Positions 8,703 to 17,548 of a stretch of DNA of 64,000 nt are shown here, in pieces. The translations under genes and the position numbers were made by a program. The DNA is from Oscillospiraceae bacterium (lineage in GTDB: Bacteria > Bacillota > Clostridia > Oscillospirales > CAG-272). How positions within the stretch are numbered: the first letter of the stretch is position 1; each line of letters opens with the position of its first letter. Where the stretch lies: NCBI GenBank assembly GCA_015063685.1, contig SVTR01000009.1, forward strand, positions 1-64,000, written 5' to 3'. Below the pieces are notes generated by a model, which saw only the letters and a list, made by a program, of their open reading frames with translations, was not told the DNA's origin and made no database searches.

Positions 8703-10067
8703 ATGCCATTGGATCAAACCATCATCAACACATACACGAGCATTCTCCGTGAAGAGTTAGTGCCCGCCATGGGATGTACCGAGCCCATCGCCATCGCCTA
8801 TGCCGCCGCGATCCTCCGTCACGCCTTGGGAGACCTCCCCGAAAAGCTGGAGGTATCTCTCAGCGGCAATATCATCAAAAATGTCAAGTCTGTGATCGTT
8901 CCCGCCACGGGAGGGATGCACGGTATCGCCGCGGCGGTGGCTGCCGGCATCATTTCGGGGTGCCCCGACAAAAAGCTGGAGGTTTTGGGGTGTCTTACGC
9001 CCCGGGATCATCCCCGCATTGCGGCATATATCCAAAGCACCCCCATGCAGCTCACCGAGCTGGACACGCCCCATCCCTTTGAGGTGATTCTGACAGGCTA
9101 TAGCGCCAAGGATACCGCTACGGTTCATTTGGTGCGCCGTCATACCAATATTGCTTCGGTAACCCGCAACGGCGAGGATGTGACCTCCCGGTACGCTGAT
9201 GAATGCGTTCTCGGGAGCGCATCTCTGTCTTCTCCCGATGCGAATGGGGAGGAAGACTGTCAGCACGCCGCCGCAAGAGAGCTTCTGACGGTGGAAAATA
9301 TCGTCAAATTTGCCGACGAGGCGGATCTTACCGAGCTGAGACCCTTGCTTAAGCGTCAGATGAACATGAACATGGCCATCGCCGAGGAGGGACTTCAAAA
9401 CGAATGGGGCGCGGCCATCGGTCGGTTGCTCTACGGCTCTTACGTTATGGATCGGGAATGCTTGGGCGATGCCGCATTGGATCCCATCAGCCTTCGCAAC
9501 AAGGCTCGTGCCTATGCCGCCGCAGGCTCGGATGCCCGCATGAGCGGCTGTGAGCTGCCTGTTTGCATCCTGTCGGGTAGCGGCAACCAGGGCATCACGG
9601 CCTCTGTGCCCGTAGTGATCTACGGACGAGCCATGAAACTGGAGGAGGACACTATCCTGCGGGGTCTTTTGGTCTCCTCCCTCATCACCATTCATCAAAA
9701 AACGGGCATTGGCTGTCTGTCTGCCTACTGCGGTGCCATCAGCGCGGGTTGCGGCTGTGGCGCGGGCATTTGCTATCTCCACGGCGGCCGATACTACGAG
9801 ATCGCCCACACCCTGGTCAACGCTATTGCCATTCTGTCGGGCACCATTTGCGACGGAGCCAAGCCCTCCTGTGCCGCCAAGATCGCCATGGCGGTGGAAG
9901 CGGGCATCATGGGTTACGAGATGATGAAGTCAGGCCACCAATTTTACGGCGGCGACGGCATCGTGACCAAGGGCGTGGAAAACACCATCCGCAACGTGGG
10001 TCGCCTTGCCCGTGACGGCATGAGCGGCACCGACCGCGAGATCATTCGGATCATGCTGGGTGAGTAA
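8703..10067 (+). CDS. cyuA: L-cysteine desulfidase family protein (CyuA/UPF0597)
   Basis: A 454-residue cytoplasmic enzyme of the serine dehydratase-alpha-like UPF0597 family, whose characterised members break L-cysteine into pyruvate, ammonia and sulfide using a [4Fe-4S] cluster. Seen here: the hallmark N-terminal ELVPAMGCTEPIAIAYAAA, then SGNIIKNVKSV.VP.TGG, a central GSGNQGITASVPV, and the Cys-rich GCGCGAGICYL and TICDGAKPSCAAK segments that supply cluster ligands. The ATG at 8703 is chosen because AAGGA precedes it and family N-termini begin here; an upstream in-frame extension would read through the hairpin repeat. No cysteine transporter is adjacent. Family assignment is firm; substrate is by homology. 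Confidence 0.9.
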   Translation: MPLDQTIINTYTSILREELVPAMGCTEPIAIAYAAAILRHALGDLPEKLEVSLSGNIIKNVKSVIVPATGGMHGIAAAVAAGIISGCPDKKLEVLGCLTPRDHPRIAAYIQSTPMQLTELDTPHPFEVILTGYSAKDTATVHLVRRHTNIASVTRNGEDVTSRYADECVLGSASLSSPDANGEEDCQHAAARELLTVENIVKFADEADLTELRPLLKRQMNMNMAIAEEGLQNEWGAAIGRLLYGSYVMDRECLGDAALDPISLRNKARAYAAAGSDARMSGCELPVCILSGSGNQGITASVPVVIYGRAMKLEEDTILRGLLVSSLITIHQKTGIGCLSAYCGAISAGCGCGAGICYLHGGRYYEIAHTLVNAIAILSGTICDGAKPSCAAKIAMAVEAGIMGYEMMKSGHQFYGGDGIVTKGVENTIRNVGRLARDGMSGTDREIIRIMLGE

Positions 10068-10112
10068 GGAGTACGAGGAGTACGAAGAGTACGAGGAGTA
10101 CGAGGAGTACGC
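10068..10112 (+). repeat. Five tandem 9-bp units after cyuA
   Basis: The unit GGAGTACGA is repeated five times (the third begins with A, the fifth ends in C), starting on the base after the cyuA stop codon and ending against hairpin repeat copy 3. No coding role is apparent. Confidence 0.9.
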
Positions 10113-10166
10113 AAGGGGGGACTTTTGAGAAAAGTCCCCCCTTGACCCCTTCAAAACCTTTGAAAA
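10113..10166 (+). repeat. Intergenic hairpin repeat, copy 3
   Basis: Perfect 12-bp stem 10115-10126 with 10130-10141, then TTGACCCCTTCAAAACCTTTG. Third copy of the family seen at 7769-7826 and 8599-8656. The remaining bases to 10286 hold nothing I recognise. Confidence 0.8.
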
Positions 10167-10289
10167 AATGATGGGTTACAACCGAAGGTGTGCGCAAATT
10201 TGAGGTGAGTCAGGGGGGAAAGTGAGCTGATACCCGAAGGGATATTGATAGCTCTCACGGGATCTTTGCCCGATCCGACGCGAAAAGGA

Positions 10290-10321
10290 AACAGCCGCAG
10301 ACAATTGCCTGCGGCTGTTTT
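10290..10321. terminator. Bidirectional intrinsic terminator between convergent genes
   Basis: Perfect 11-bp stem (10290-10300 with 10309-10319) with T-rich flank on the plus strand and CCTTTT on the minus strand. It lies between the ends of cyuA and the convergent lipoprotein gene. Confidence 0.85.
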
Positions 10322-10337
10322 TGTATTATGTTGAGAA

Positions 10338-11633
10338 TTAAGCGCCTGCTACGGCCTCTTCACGAGTCCAGGAGCGGAACTCATCTACACCGTACTCCGT
10401 GTTGTTGTCGGTCCAGTCAAAATAACTGACGTCGGAGAAGGTGTTGCCCGCGTCCACTACGTAGTCAATGTTGTCGGCCCAGTCAGCGGCGTTGTAGAAT
10501 ACGGAGACGTACTTCTTGGGCATATCAACGGTGTAAGAAGCGGACAGGCAGTAGGAGAAGGTAAATGCAGCGTTGGAAACGGAGCAGTCCTCGAAGCAAT
10601 ACTCGTCAACAGCGGTGCTTGCATAACCAATGAAGCCTGCCAGATTGTGGAAGCCGGAGAGGGTGATACCATCTACGTGACAGTTGATGAAATCAGCGTA
10701 GGAGCCGGCAGCCATGATGTGGCCGATGAAGCCTGCGGCACGGAAGCAGATGGGGTGGCCGCCGTTTTCACGATCCTGATTGTCATAGTCTACCCAACCG
10801 TCCACGGTGAAGTTCTTGACGTTGACGTTATTGAAGCTCAGAATACCGCCGGTGACGCAACCGACCAGGTTGCCAACAGCGCGCTCGTAAGCGGTGACCT
10901 TGCAGTTCTCGAAGGTAATATCCTCGAAGTAGAGATCGCCGCAAGCTACACCAATGAAGCCGGCGCCGATTTCTGCGGCAGGAGTACCCTGCTCGGGATC
11001 GTGGATAATCTCCATGTTGGAGATGGTGTGACCGTTGCCGTCAAAGGTGGTGAAGTCGAAGGCCAGGCCGTCCAGGGGAACCCAAGTATAGCCAGTCAGG
11101 TCGATGTCAGCGGTGAGCACGATGGTCATATCATAGTAGACCTCGCCGTCCTCATTGACAGCCTTGTTGAAGTTCATGAGATCCTCGGCAGTGCGGATGA
11201 CCACATGGGTCGCGGGATCATAGTTCTCCTCAACGGGAGGCTCGGTTACTTCCTCGCCCTGGGTAGCTTCCTCGCCCTGGGTTGCATCCTCAGCCTGGGT
11301 TGCGTCCTCGGGTTGAGTCGCGCCTTCGGCCTGAGTGTCAGCAACGTCGGCGGAGGTGGAGATCTCGGCATCGGTTACATCGGAAGCCTCGGTCTCGGCG
11401 TCGGTGGCCTCAACCTCGGTAGCCTTCTCGGTAACTTTTTCGGTAGCCTTTTCGGTGGCCTTCTCGGTGGCTGCTTCGGTCTTAGCGGTGGTTTCGTTTG
11501 CGGCGGCCTCGGTGGCTGCCTCAGTAGCGTTGCTTTCATCGGTGGTGGAGTTGTCGCCTGCGCATGCAACAAAGGTCAGGACGCAAGCCAATACAAGAGC
11601 CAGACAAAGCAACAGGGAACGAAGATTCTTCAT
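10338..11633 (-). CDS. Secreted lipoprotein with beta-helix (GLUG-like) repeats
   Basis: A 431-residue exported protein. The ATG at 11633 is preferred because GAAAGGA sits just upstream and it gives a clean signal peptide with lipobox FVAC (Cys24). Residues ~30-140 are a Thr/Glu/Ala linker containing runs of 'TEKATEK' and 'ATQxEDATQ'. The C-terminal half has right-handed beta-helix features: 'VLTADIDLTGY.W.PL', 'FDGNGHTISNM', then 'GAGFIGVACGDLYFEDITFENCKVT' and 'AGFIGHIMAAGSYADFINCHVDGITLSG', the GLUG-type pattern. The same pattern occurs in the lipoprotein at 28161-29519. A consensus promoter precedes it and a terminator follows, so it is probably monocistronic. Function unknown; surface adhesion or glycan binding is a guess. 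Confidence 0.8.
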   Translation of the reverse strand: MKNLRSLLLCLALVLACVLTFVACAGDNSTTDESNATEAATEAAANETTAKTEAATEKATEKATEKVTEKATEVEATDAETEASDVTDAEISTSADVADTQAEGATQPEDATQAEDATQGEEATQGEEVTEPPVEENYDPATHVVIRTAEDLMNFNKAVNEDGEVYYDMTIVLTADIDLTGYTWVPLDGLAFDFTTFDGNGHTISNMEIIHDPEQGTPAAEIGAGFIGVACGDLYFEDITFENCKVTAYERAVGNLVGCVTGGILSFNNVNVKNFTVDGWVDYDNQDRENGGHPICFRAAGFIGHIMAAGSYADFINCHVDGITLSGFHNLAGFIGYASTAVDEYCFEDCSVSNAAFTFSYCLSASYTVDMPKKYVSVFYNAADWADNIDYVVDAGNTFSDVSYFDWTDNNTEYGVDEFRSWTREEAVAGA

Positions 11634-11672
11634 AATTGCTTTCCTTTCTTCTTTTTGAAGTTGTGATACCCT

Positions 11673-11701
11673 ATTGTACCTTATTTTTATGGCTTTGTCA
11701 A
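11673..11701 (-). promoter_or_regulatory. Sigma-A promoter of beta-helix lipoprotein
   Basis: Minus-strand TTGACA (11696-11701), 17-bp spacer, TACAAT (11673-11678), 40 bases before the chosen start codon. Confidence 0.8.
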
Positions 11702-11791
11702 GGGCAGTAAATAAAAAATTAAAAAAATAGTACGTCAACCCGCAGATTGAAGGAAAGGAAAAGCAAAAACTCACGTGTAACAAAAAGAAAA

Positions 11792-11812
11792 GGGCTGACC
11801 GGGAAGTCAGCC
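11792..11812 (-). terminator. Intrinsic terminator of the PGT-repeat gene
   Basis: 8-bp GC-rich stem (11792-11799 with 11805-11812) followed on the minus strand by TTTTCTTTTT, 30 bases past the stop codon. Confidence 0.85.
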
Positions 11813-11843
11813 CCAGGGCAATGAATGCGGTTGATTCCTTGAA

Positions 11844-12422
11844 TCAGCCCTTGCCCTTACCGCCGCGGTCGATCCGACGGCCGGGTACGGTGGTACCGGG
11901 CGTTGTGGTGACCTCGGAGGTGTTCTGTTCGGTTGTGTCCGAAGGATCGGTGACACTTGTGTCGGGATCAGTGCCGGGCATAGTACCGGGCATAGTGCCG
12001 GGCATAGTGCCGGGTACGGTGGTACCGGGCGTGGTGTCAGGCGCCGTGGTGCCGGGAGCGGTTGTCCCGGGGGTGGTACCGGGCACGGATGTGCCGGGAT
12101 TGGTTTCGGGCGCCGTGGTGCCGGGTCTGGTGACTGCCTGGGTGTTCTTTTCGGTTTTTGCCTCGGTCTTGGCCTCGGTGCGACCCTCGGTGACCTTTTC
12201 GGAATGCTTTTCTGTGTCCTTGGTGGTTGCGTCAGATGTGACGGAGCCTACGTTGCTGTCAACGACGGTGCCGTCGCCATCGGGCTTGCCGTCACGGGTG
12301 CAGGACACGCCCATCATCAAAAGAGATGCGGCGACCACACCCACAAGTCCTGTACGGAGGGTAATACCCCACGTGCGGCGGAAACCCTTGCGGGAATGCT
12401 TTCCCATTTTCTTTGCGTTCAT
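11844..12422 (-). CDS. Small secreted or membrane-anchored protein with PGT(T/M) repeats
   Basis: About 192 residues from the ATG at 12422. The N-terminus is basic (MNAKKMGKHSRKGFRRTWG), followed by one hydrophobic segment (~22-42, ending MMGVSC) that could be a membrane anchor or poor lipobox. The rest is low complexity: a Lys/Thr/Glu stretch, then Pro-Gly-Thr repeats (PGTT, PGTM, PGTS), ending in a basic RRIDRGGKGKG tail. No folded domain is visible. Start choice is uncertain: GAAAGG lies 13 bases upstream of 12422, and in-frame ATGs at 12434 and 12443 are possible. A terminator follows. Function unknown; it resembles a surface spacer or wall-spanning linker. Confidence 0.6.
   Translation of the reverse strand: MNAKKMGKHSRKGFRRTWGITLRTGLVGVVAASLLMMGVSCTRDGKPDGDGTVVDSNVGSVTSDATTKDTEKHSEKVTEGRTEAKTEAKTEKNTQAVTRPGTTAPETNPGTSVPGTTPGTTAPGTTAPDTTPGTTVPGTMPGTMPGTMPGTDPDTSVTDPSDTTEQNTSEVTTTPGTTVPGRRIDRGGKGKG
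11985..12018 (-). repeat. Tandem 12-bp repeat inside the PGT gene
   Basis: Three near-perfect copies of CCGGGCATAGTG-type units encode consecutive PGTM motifs. Such identical codon-level repeats are prone to copy-number change by slippage. Confidence 0.8.
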
Positions 12423-12725
12423 TCGTATGACCATACCTTTCATGCTTGCGTCTTGGCGTCGCGTTGATTTTTTTGCGCGAGCGCGGGAGAGCCAAGGGCA
12501 GAGAAGCTCGGATCTGTGTTTATACCGCGCTGACGATTCCGCTTGATCGAAGATACCCCTAAAAGCGCTTCGCACGAGCGTGTCGTGTAAAGGCTTTCAG
12601 CGGCCTCCATGGATCAGAGACAGACTTCTGTGGATGATGCGATCCGGCCGACACCTGCTGTTGACTCTGTGGATAGTATGGAGCATCATATGCAAAATAA
12701 ACGCGGAAAAAAATGAAAAAAAGAA

Positions 12726-12750
12726 CCCCACCTGCAAGGGGCAGGTGGGG
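12726..12750 (-). terminator. Intrinsic terminator of CBM9-like gene
   Basis: Perfect 10-bp stem (12726-12735 with 12741-12750) followed on the minus strand by TTCTTTTTTTC. T-rich flank on the plus side too. The rest of 12576-12785 shows nothing recognisable. Confidence 0.9.
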
Positions 12751-12785
12751 AAATCTTTTTTAGTAGTTGTTATGTAGTATAAGGA

Positions 12786-14120
12786 TTAGTCCTTCTTCTT
12801 CAGAACAACAGCAGCAGCAGCGGCAGCCATCAGAACTGCAACGGAGCCGATTACGGAAGCGCAACCGCCCTCGGTAGCAGCGTCGGTGCCGGCGGTGGTG
12901 CCAGCGGTGGTACCGGCAGTGGTACCGGCAGTGGTGCCGGCCTCAGCCTTGGTGGCAGCCTCGGTCTTAGCCTCGGTAGCAGCCTCAGCCTTGGTAGCTT
13001 CCTCAGCCTTGGTAGCTTCCTCAGCCTTGGTAGCTTCCTCAGCCTTGGTAGCTTCCTCAGCAACGGTAGCATCCTCAGCAACGGTAGCGTCCTCAGCAAC
13101 GGTAGCATCCTCAACAACGGTAGCTTCCTCAACTACGGTATCAGCCTCGGGCTCGGTCTCGGGAGCAGCGGTCTCATCCTCGGGCTTGATGATGATGTTC
13201 TCGCAGTTGATGACCATGTCAGGACGGTACTCCAGGAACAGCTTCATGCCGTTGTCGGCAGGACCCCAGGTAACCTCGGGCTGAACGCCAGCCTGCTGAC
13301 CCTGAAGGGTACCAGCAGCCCAGGTAACGGTGGTGCCTTCATCGGTGTCACGGTTCAGATAGTACAGAGCGCAACCAACCTCGAGGGGATCGTTTCTGTA
13401 AACTTCGCAGTTGTAGTCGTCAGCGTATGCCTTGTACTCGAAGTCAGAGTAGAGCTGATCCCAAGTGAAAGCAAACTCTGCGCACCAACCCTCGTCGGTC
13501 AGAGCGGAACTACCCTTGATACCGCCTTCGCTGGTCTCTTCGGTCAGCAGACCGTCGTTACCATCGGAGTTCTGACGCATCATCTGAACGGGAGTAGCCT
13601 CAGCACCCATGGGGCCGAAGGAGTAGAAAATGCACTGTGCGTTGGGGAACAGGTCGGGATCTGCCTCGATGAACTTACCCAGAGCGCGGTCGAAGTCGAA
13701 GGCCATCTGGAAAGCATCACCGTTGTAACCGTTGGGATCGGTGACGAGTACTACGTCAGGATCGGTTACATAGAAACCAACATACAGGTAGTCGGAGTCG
13801 GCCACGAAGTAAGCCTGGAGACTCCAGTTTGCGGGCATGTCAGCAACGGCATCTCTCACACCATCGGCAGACCAAGCAATCATGTTCTCGGGGTTGATGG
13901 TGACAGAGGAATACTGAGCCTCAACCCAGTCGGACATATCGCCGTCGTTGACGTCGATCTTATCGGCAGCCTCTACGTCCCAGGTGATCTCGATGTCACC
14001 AACGGGAGAGAAGGTTTCCTCGGAACCGCTGCAGTAGAAACCGGGAGCGGCAGAGGCGAAGATTACGCTCATGGAGAGCAGCATAACTACGCTCAGAGCG
14101 ATGGCAAGAATCTTTTTCAT
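12786..14120 (-). CDS. Secreted CBM9/DOMON-like protein with C-terminal GGC anchor
   Basis: A 444-residue exported protein. ATG 14120 follows GGAGG at 8 bases; the N-terminus is a Sec signal peptide ending ASA, without a lipobox Cys. Residues ~40-330 resemble family-9 carbohydrate-binding/DOMON-like beta-sandwiches ('DGDMSDWVEAQY', 'YLYVGFYVTDPD', 'GDAFQMAFDFDR', 'GWCAEFAFTWDQL'). A long repeat linker follows (about eight 'VAEDAT/KAEEAT' heptad-like units, then GTTA repeats), and the protein ends in Gly-Gly-Cys, a hydrophobic helix and LKKKD. The same tail layout occurs in the proteins at 37054-39417 and 58214-61813. Likely a surface-displayed sugar or ligand binder. The 5' leader contains a short hairpin at 14152-14176. 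Confidence 0.8.
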   Translation of the reverse strand: MKKILAIALSVVMLLSMSVIFASAAPGFYCSGSEETFSPVGDIEITWDVEAADKIDVNDGDMSDWVEAQYSSVTINPENMIAWSADGVRDAVADMPANWSLQAYFVADSDYLYVGFYVTDPDVVLVTDPNGYNGDAFQMAFDFDRALGKFIEADPDLFPNAQCIFYSFGPMGAEATPVQMMRQNSDGNDGLLTEETSEGGIKGSSALTDEGWCAEFAFTWDQLYSDFEYKAYADDYNCEVYRNDPLEVGCALYYLNRDTDEGTTVTWAAGTLQGQQAGVQPEVTWGPADNGMKLFLEYRPDMVINCENIIIKPEDETAAPETEPEADTVVEEATVVEDATVAEDATVAEDATVAEEATKAEEATKAEEATKAEEATKAEAATEAKTEAATKAEAGTTAGTTAGTTAGTTAGTDAATEGGCASVIGSVAVLMAAAAAAVVLKKKD

Positions 14121-14332
14121 TGTTCTTTCCTCCATAAAATAATTTGGGAATAATCATCCCCCCCTTGAGGATGATTTAGCACTAACCATCATACACTAAA
14201 ATTGTGAACGGCGTGACACAAAATTGTAAACATAGTTGTACTGATTGTTAAGAACTTTGCATTTTCGGCAATTTTTTTGAAAACATTTTGAAAAAAACAA
14301 AATTTTCCGTGAGGTGAGAAGTATATAATAAG

Positions 14333-14357
14333 CCCTCCGCCCGTAAAGAGCGGAGGG
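14333..14357 (-). terminator. Stem-loop terminator after lipoprotein 14368-15969
   Basis: 8-bp GC-rich stem (14333-14340 with 14350-14357), then an AT-rich but not T-run sequence on the minus strand; a moderate intrinsic terminator. Confidence 0.65.
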
Positions 14358-14367
14358 TGATGATCAA

Positions 14368-15969
14368 TTAAGCCTCAAGGATAACGGTGTAATCGCGGAG
14401 AACGTAGATCTGATTGTCATCGCCATTCAGCCTGACAACGACCTGAACAGTGTTTTCACCCACACCCAAGGCTCCTTCAGCGCACAGGCAGCGGAAGGCG
14501 CCTGCGTTGCTATAACCCATTGCCTGGGCAGCGGCGATCTGATCGGGGGTGGTAGTAGCGGTATAAGCGACACCGGGGAAGAAGTAGGCACCATTGTTCA
14601 AGGGGCTGGCACCGCCGAAGAGATAACCAAAATCATACACGTCGGTATCCATGGCTACCCAGCCCAGATCCCAGAAGCCGCCGGTCTCGCCCTTCTTGAG
14701 GGTGAAGGTCTTGCTTTCCCACTGATCATAGCAGCCGGGCTCGTAGGGCATCTCGACAATGGATGTCAGGTCGAGAGACATGACCTGCAGTGCGTCGAAG
14801 GAATCGGTGGAGGCGTAGACTACGGGCGCCTTTTTCTTCACGAGGATAATCGAGGAAACGGCGAGACCGTCGCGGTCGCCCATCTTGTGGCAGAGATAAA
14901 CGGGGCCGTTGTAGTCAGAGTTGATGTCGATGACAACCTCTCGGTCACCGCTATACCAAGCGGCGGAGGGGTTGGAGAGATGAGCGGAGGCTAGAACCTG
15001 GGCACCCTCAATGGGGGCCTTGTTGCTGTCGTAAACAGCACCGTTGGCGGTCAGAACCATCTCGGAGCCCTGGTCGCCCAGCATAGCGCCGCCGTCACAA
15101 CCGTAAACCACGATCATGGACTCGTACTTGGACAGGTCGAAGTCGCCCAGCAGAACAGCGTTGTCGAAGTTCATGAGCTGGAACACCTTGCCGGGATAGC
15201 CTGCGGCAGTAAACTCTACGGCAGAGGCGTTGGATTCCATATCGTATGCCTCGTGGAAGGGATTCTCGGTCTCGGGTTCAGTCTCAGGTTCAGTCTCAGG
15301 CTCGGTCTCGGGCAGAGTTACATCAGCGACGGTCTCGTCAACGACGGTCTCGTCTACAACCGTCTCGGCCTCAGTCACTTCAGGCTCAGTCACTTCGGGC
15401 TCGGTCTCGGGCAGAGTTACATCAGCGGCGGTCTCGTCAGCGGTGGTCTCGTCCACAACCGTTTCGGCCACGGTAGCGTCCTCGGTGATCTCCTCGGTGC
15501 CTGCGGCAACGGCGGTGATGGTGATGGTCATGTCGGTAGCACCCTCAGCAAAGAAATGCTTGGTGTCGTCTGCGGTGTAGCCATCAGGGCACTTGGCGAT
15601 GGTGACGTAGTAGTCAGCCTCATTCTGCACCTGGGTGACCATACCCTTGTCGTTGGTCTTTACAGGGGTCAGGCACATGCCATCCTCTGCGTTGACGCAC
15701 ATCTGAACGTTGACACCCTCCACGGGCTGACCGTTCTGGTCAACGACGGTGATGGTGTAGGTGATCTTGCCGTCGGTTACGGCTTCGGTTGCCTCAGCAC
15801 CGGTCTGTGTGCCGGTGGGCTCGGTTGCGGTTGCCTCGGTCTGGGCACCGGTACTGTCTGCGGTGGTGTCGGTGGGATTGCCCTCACCGGTACAAGCGCA
15901 GAAGAGCACCATGGCACAGAGAAGCACGCAAAGCACGGACATCAGTCCGGCGAAAAATCTCTTGTTCAT
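14368..15969 (-). CDS. Secreted lipoprotein with Cna_B/SpaA-like domain and Glu/Thr linker
   Basis: A 533-residue exported protein; ATG 15969 has GGAGG five bases upstream. Signal peptide ends FCAC (Cys26). Residues ~70-155 look like a carboxypeptidase-regulatory/SpaA-type beta-sandwich ('YTITVVDQNGQPVEGVNVQMC...NDKGMVTQV...YYVTIAKCPDGY'). A linker of 'DETVADVTLPETEPE' repeats follows. Residues ~245-375 resemble a beta-sandwich sugar-binding module, and the C-terminal ~150 residues form another beta-rich unit without recognisable family. It lies in a series of secreted minus-strand genes and shares the SpaA-like N-terminal plan with the two genes upstream. Function unknown. Confidence 0.75.
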   Translation of the reverse strand: MNKRFFAGLMSVLCVLLCAMVLFCACTGEGNPTDTTADSTGAQTEATATEPTGTQTGAEATEAVTDGKITYTITVVDQNGQPVEGVNVQMCVNAEDGMCLTPVKTNDKGMVTQVQNEADYYVTIAKCPDGYTADDTKHFFAEGATDMTITITAVAAGTEEITEDATVAETVVDETTADETAADVTLPETEPEVTEPEVTEAETVVDETVVDETVADVTLPETEPETEPETEPETENPFHEAYDMESNASAVEFTAAGYPGKVFQLMNFDNAVLLGDFDLSKYESMIVVYGCDGGAMLGDQGSEMVLTANGAVYDSNKAPIEGAQVLASAHLSNPSAAWYSGDREVVIDINSDYNGPVYLCHKMGDRDGLAVSSIILVKKKAPVVYASTDSFDALQVMSLDLTSIVEMPYEPGCYDQWESKTFTLKKGETGGFWDLGWVAMDTDVYDFGYLFGGASPLNNGAYFFPGVAYTATTTPDQIAAAQAMGYSNAGAFRCLCAEGALGVGENTVQVVVRLNGDDNQIYVLRDYTVILEA

Positions 15970-16030
15970 GAGAACCTCCAAGTTTTTTGTTTTTTATATT
16001 TAGCAAAATGCTACGAAATGAGGGATGCCG

Positions 16031-17308
16031 TTACGCGTAGTAGCAGCAGATGAACAGCCAAGCTGTCTCGGGGGTGACGATCTTGTCCTGGAAAATGTTG
16101 CCGCTGAAGGAAAGATCCCACCACTTCTGATACTCACCGAAGGTTTTGATCATGTATTCCAGCTCGGGAGTCAGAGGGCAGACGCCGTCGGCGTTGACGA
16201 TGGCGGCGTAGGCCGCGATCATATCGTGATAGCTTTCCTTGCCCGTAAAGGCGCCGGTTTCATCGTATTGATAAACACCCACGCGGCTCTTTTCGGCCAC
16301 GGTGGTGAGGGCGTCCAGGTAGGGGCTGGAGGTAGAGATGCGAATGAACACCACGGGGCCGTCGGCCGAGCCGTAGTGATAGTAGCCATCCGCCTCGTTG
16401 TAGACCGCGGTGACCGTGGGGTTGGTGACGTCAATATCCGTCAAAACGCCGGAGACGGTTCCCTCGTAGGCCTTGGCCTGGGTGGGCTTATACTCGATCC
16501 AGGGCTCGTCCACGGGGGATTTTTCCACGTCACCCGTGCGGGTAACGGTGACGATACAGCCGTCGGTGGAGGCAAGCTCGGGCTTGAGTCCGAACACGAA
16601 CATGGCGGTGGCGCCGCCGTCGGTGGAAATGCTGGAGGCTCGGACGGTCAGGGTGACCTTGTTATCCACGGTGTCAAGCATCTTTTGGTCGAAAACCACC
16701 ATGGGGGAGCCGTAGTAGCCGATATCAATGGCCTGATCAGACACGTAGGAGACCTCGTATACGCCCTCACGGGTAGGACGGAAAGCAAAATAGGTCATAT
16801 CGCCGGCCATGGGGCAGTAGGTGGCGCCCTCGGAGACTACCACGGCGGAGTTTTCATCTCCCTGGGGCCAGATGGGGATCTTATCGTTTTCTCCCGGCCG
16901 GTGGTAAAGGGTCAGGGTCAGATCCTTGGTGGTGTCGGACAGGGTTGCCGCCTTCGCATCGTAGTAAAAGCTTCCGGTGGTGGAGGAGAGAGACACCTCG
17001 TATGTGTCAGGGGACAGCTTGAAGCTCACAAGACCGTCGGCCTTGGTGACATTCATTTTCACCTGCTCGTCATTTTTCATAACCTTGACCACCACGTCTG
17101 CCATGGGGGCGCCGGTGTAATCCTGCACGCGGACGGTACAGGCCATTTCCGCCGGGGCTTCGGTGGCTATTTCGGTGGCGGACTCAACCTCGGCAGAGGC
17201 GCCGCTCTCGTCGGTCCGGGAGGTATCGGCCACACCGCATCCGCTCAGCGCGGAGGAGGCGATGATACCCAACGCCAGGAGAGTCAGGATTCGGGACGTA
17301 TGCTTCAT
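16031..17308 (-). CDS. Secreted lipoprotein: SpaA-like domain plus C-terminal DGYYH module
   Basis: A 425-residue exported protein. ATG 17308 has GGAG at 6 bases and gives lipobox LSGC (Cys24). Residues ~55-110 form a SpaA/Cna_B-like domain ('CTVRVQDYTGAPMADVVVKV...ADGLVSFKLSPDTYEVSL'). A middle part (~120-290) has 'YFAFRPTREGVYEVSYVSDQAID', typical of pre-peptidase-like beta-sandwiches. From ~300 to the C-terminus is a module beginning YNEADGYYHYG..DGP and ending CPLTPELEYM...WLFICCYYA; two related modules occur in the neighbouring 944-residue protein. Promoter with 17-bp spacing lies upstream. Function unknown; paralogy with the neighbour suggests a shared surface role. Confidence 0.75.
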   Translation of the reverse strand: MKHTSRILTLLALGIIASSALSGCGVADTSRTDESGASAEVESATEIATEAPAEMACTVRVQDYTGAPMADVVVKVMKNDEQVKMNVTKADGLVSFKLSPDTYEVSLSSTTGSFYYDAKAATLSDTTKDLTLTLYHRPGENDKIPIWPQGDENSAVVVSEGATYCPMAGDMTYFAFRPTREGVYEVSYVSDQAIDIGYYGSPMVVFDQKMLDTVDNKVTLTVRASSISTDGGATAMFVFGLKPELASTDGCIVTVTRTGDVEKSPVDEPWIEYKPTQAKAYEGTVSGVLTDIDVTNPTVTAVYNEADGYYHYGSADGPVVFIRISTSSPYLDALTTVAEKSRVGVYQYDETGAFTGKESYHDMIAAYAAIVNADGVCPLTPELEYMIKTFGEYQKWWDLSFSGNIFQDKIVTPETAWLFICCYYA

Positions 17309-17400
17309 ATTGATCTCCATTCTGCCGCCAAGCGGCACCAAATATCTTGAAATCAGAATACACTATACGAGAAACGCGCACGAAAGGGGCGCGCTCGCAT

Positions 17401-17429
17401 ATTATAACACTTTCTTTTTGGAAATGCAA
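17401..17429 (-). promoter_or_regulatory. Sigma-A promoter of lipoprotein 16031-17308
   Basis: Minus-strand TTGCAT (17424-17429), 17-bp spacer, TATAAT (17401-17406). Confidence 0.75.
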
Positions 17430-17548
17430 GAGATTTCATAAAAAATGCAAAAATTAACACGAAACAGTCACAAAAAGAAGCGTCGATACGGCATTTTTGC
17501 GCAAGATCAATAGGTTCTGGGGCTAAAGGCCATCAAATATTGCCCAAA

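Noticed and set aside
10168..10286. Possible riboswitch between cyuA and the convergent gene
   Set aside because: Only a weak GTGAGCT/AGCTCTCAC pairing is visible, and it lies downstream of both converging genes, not upstream of any.
11634..11783. 50-residue N-terminal extension of the beta-helix lipoprotein
   Set aside because: It would cover the promoter and disrupt the signal peptide; ATG 11633 has GAAAGGA upstream.
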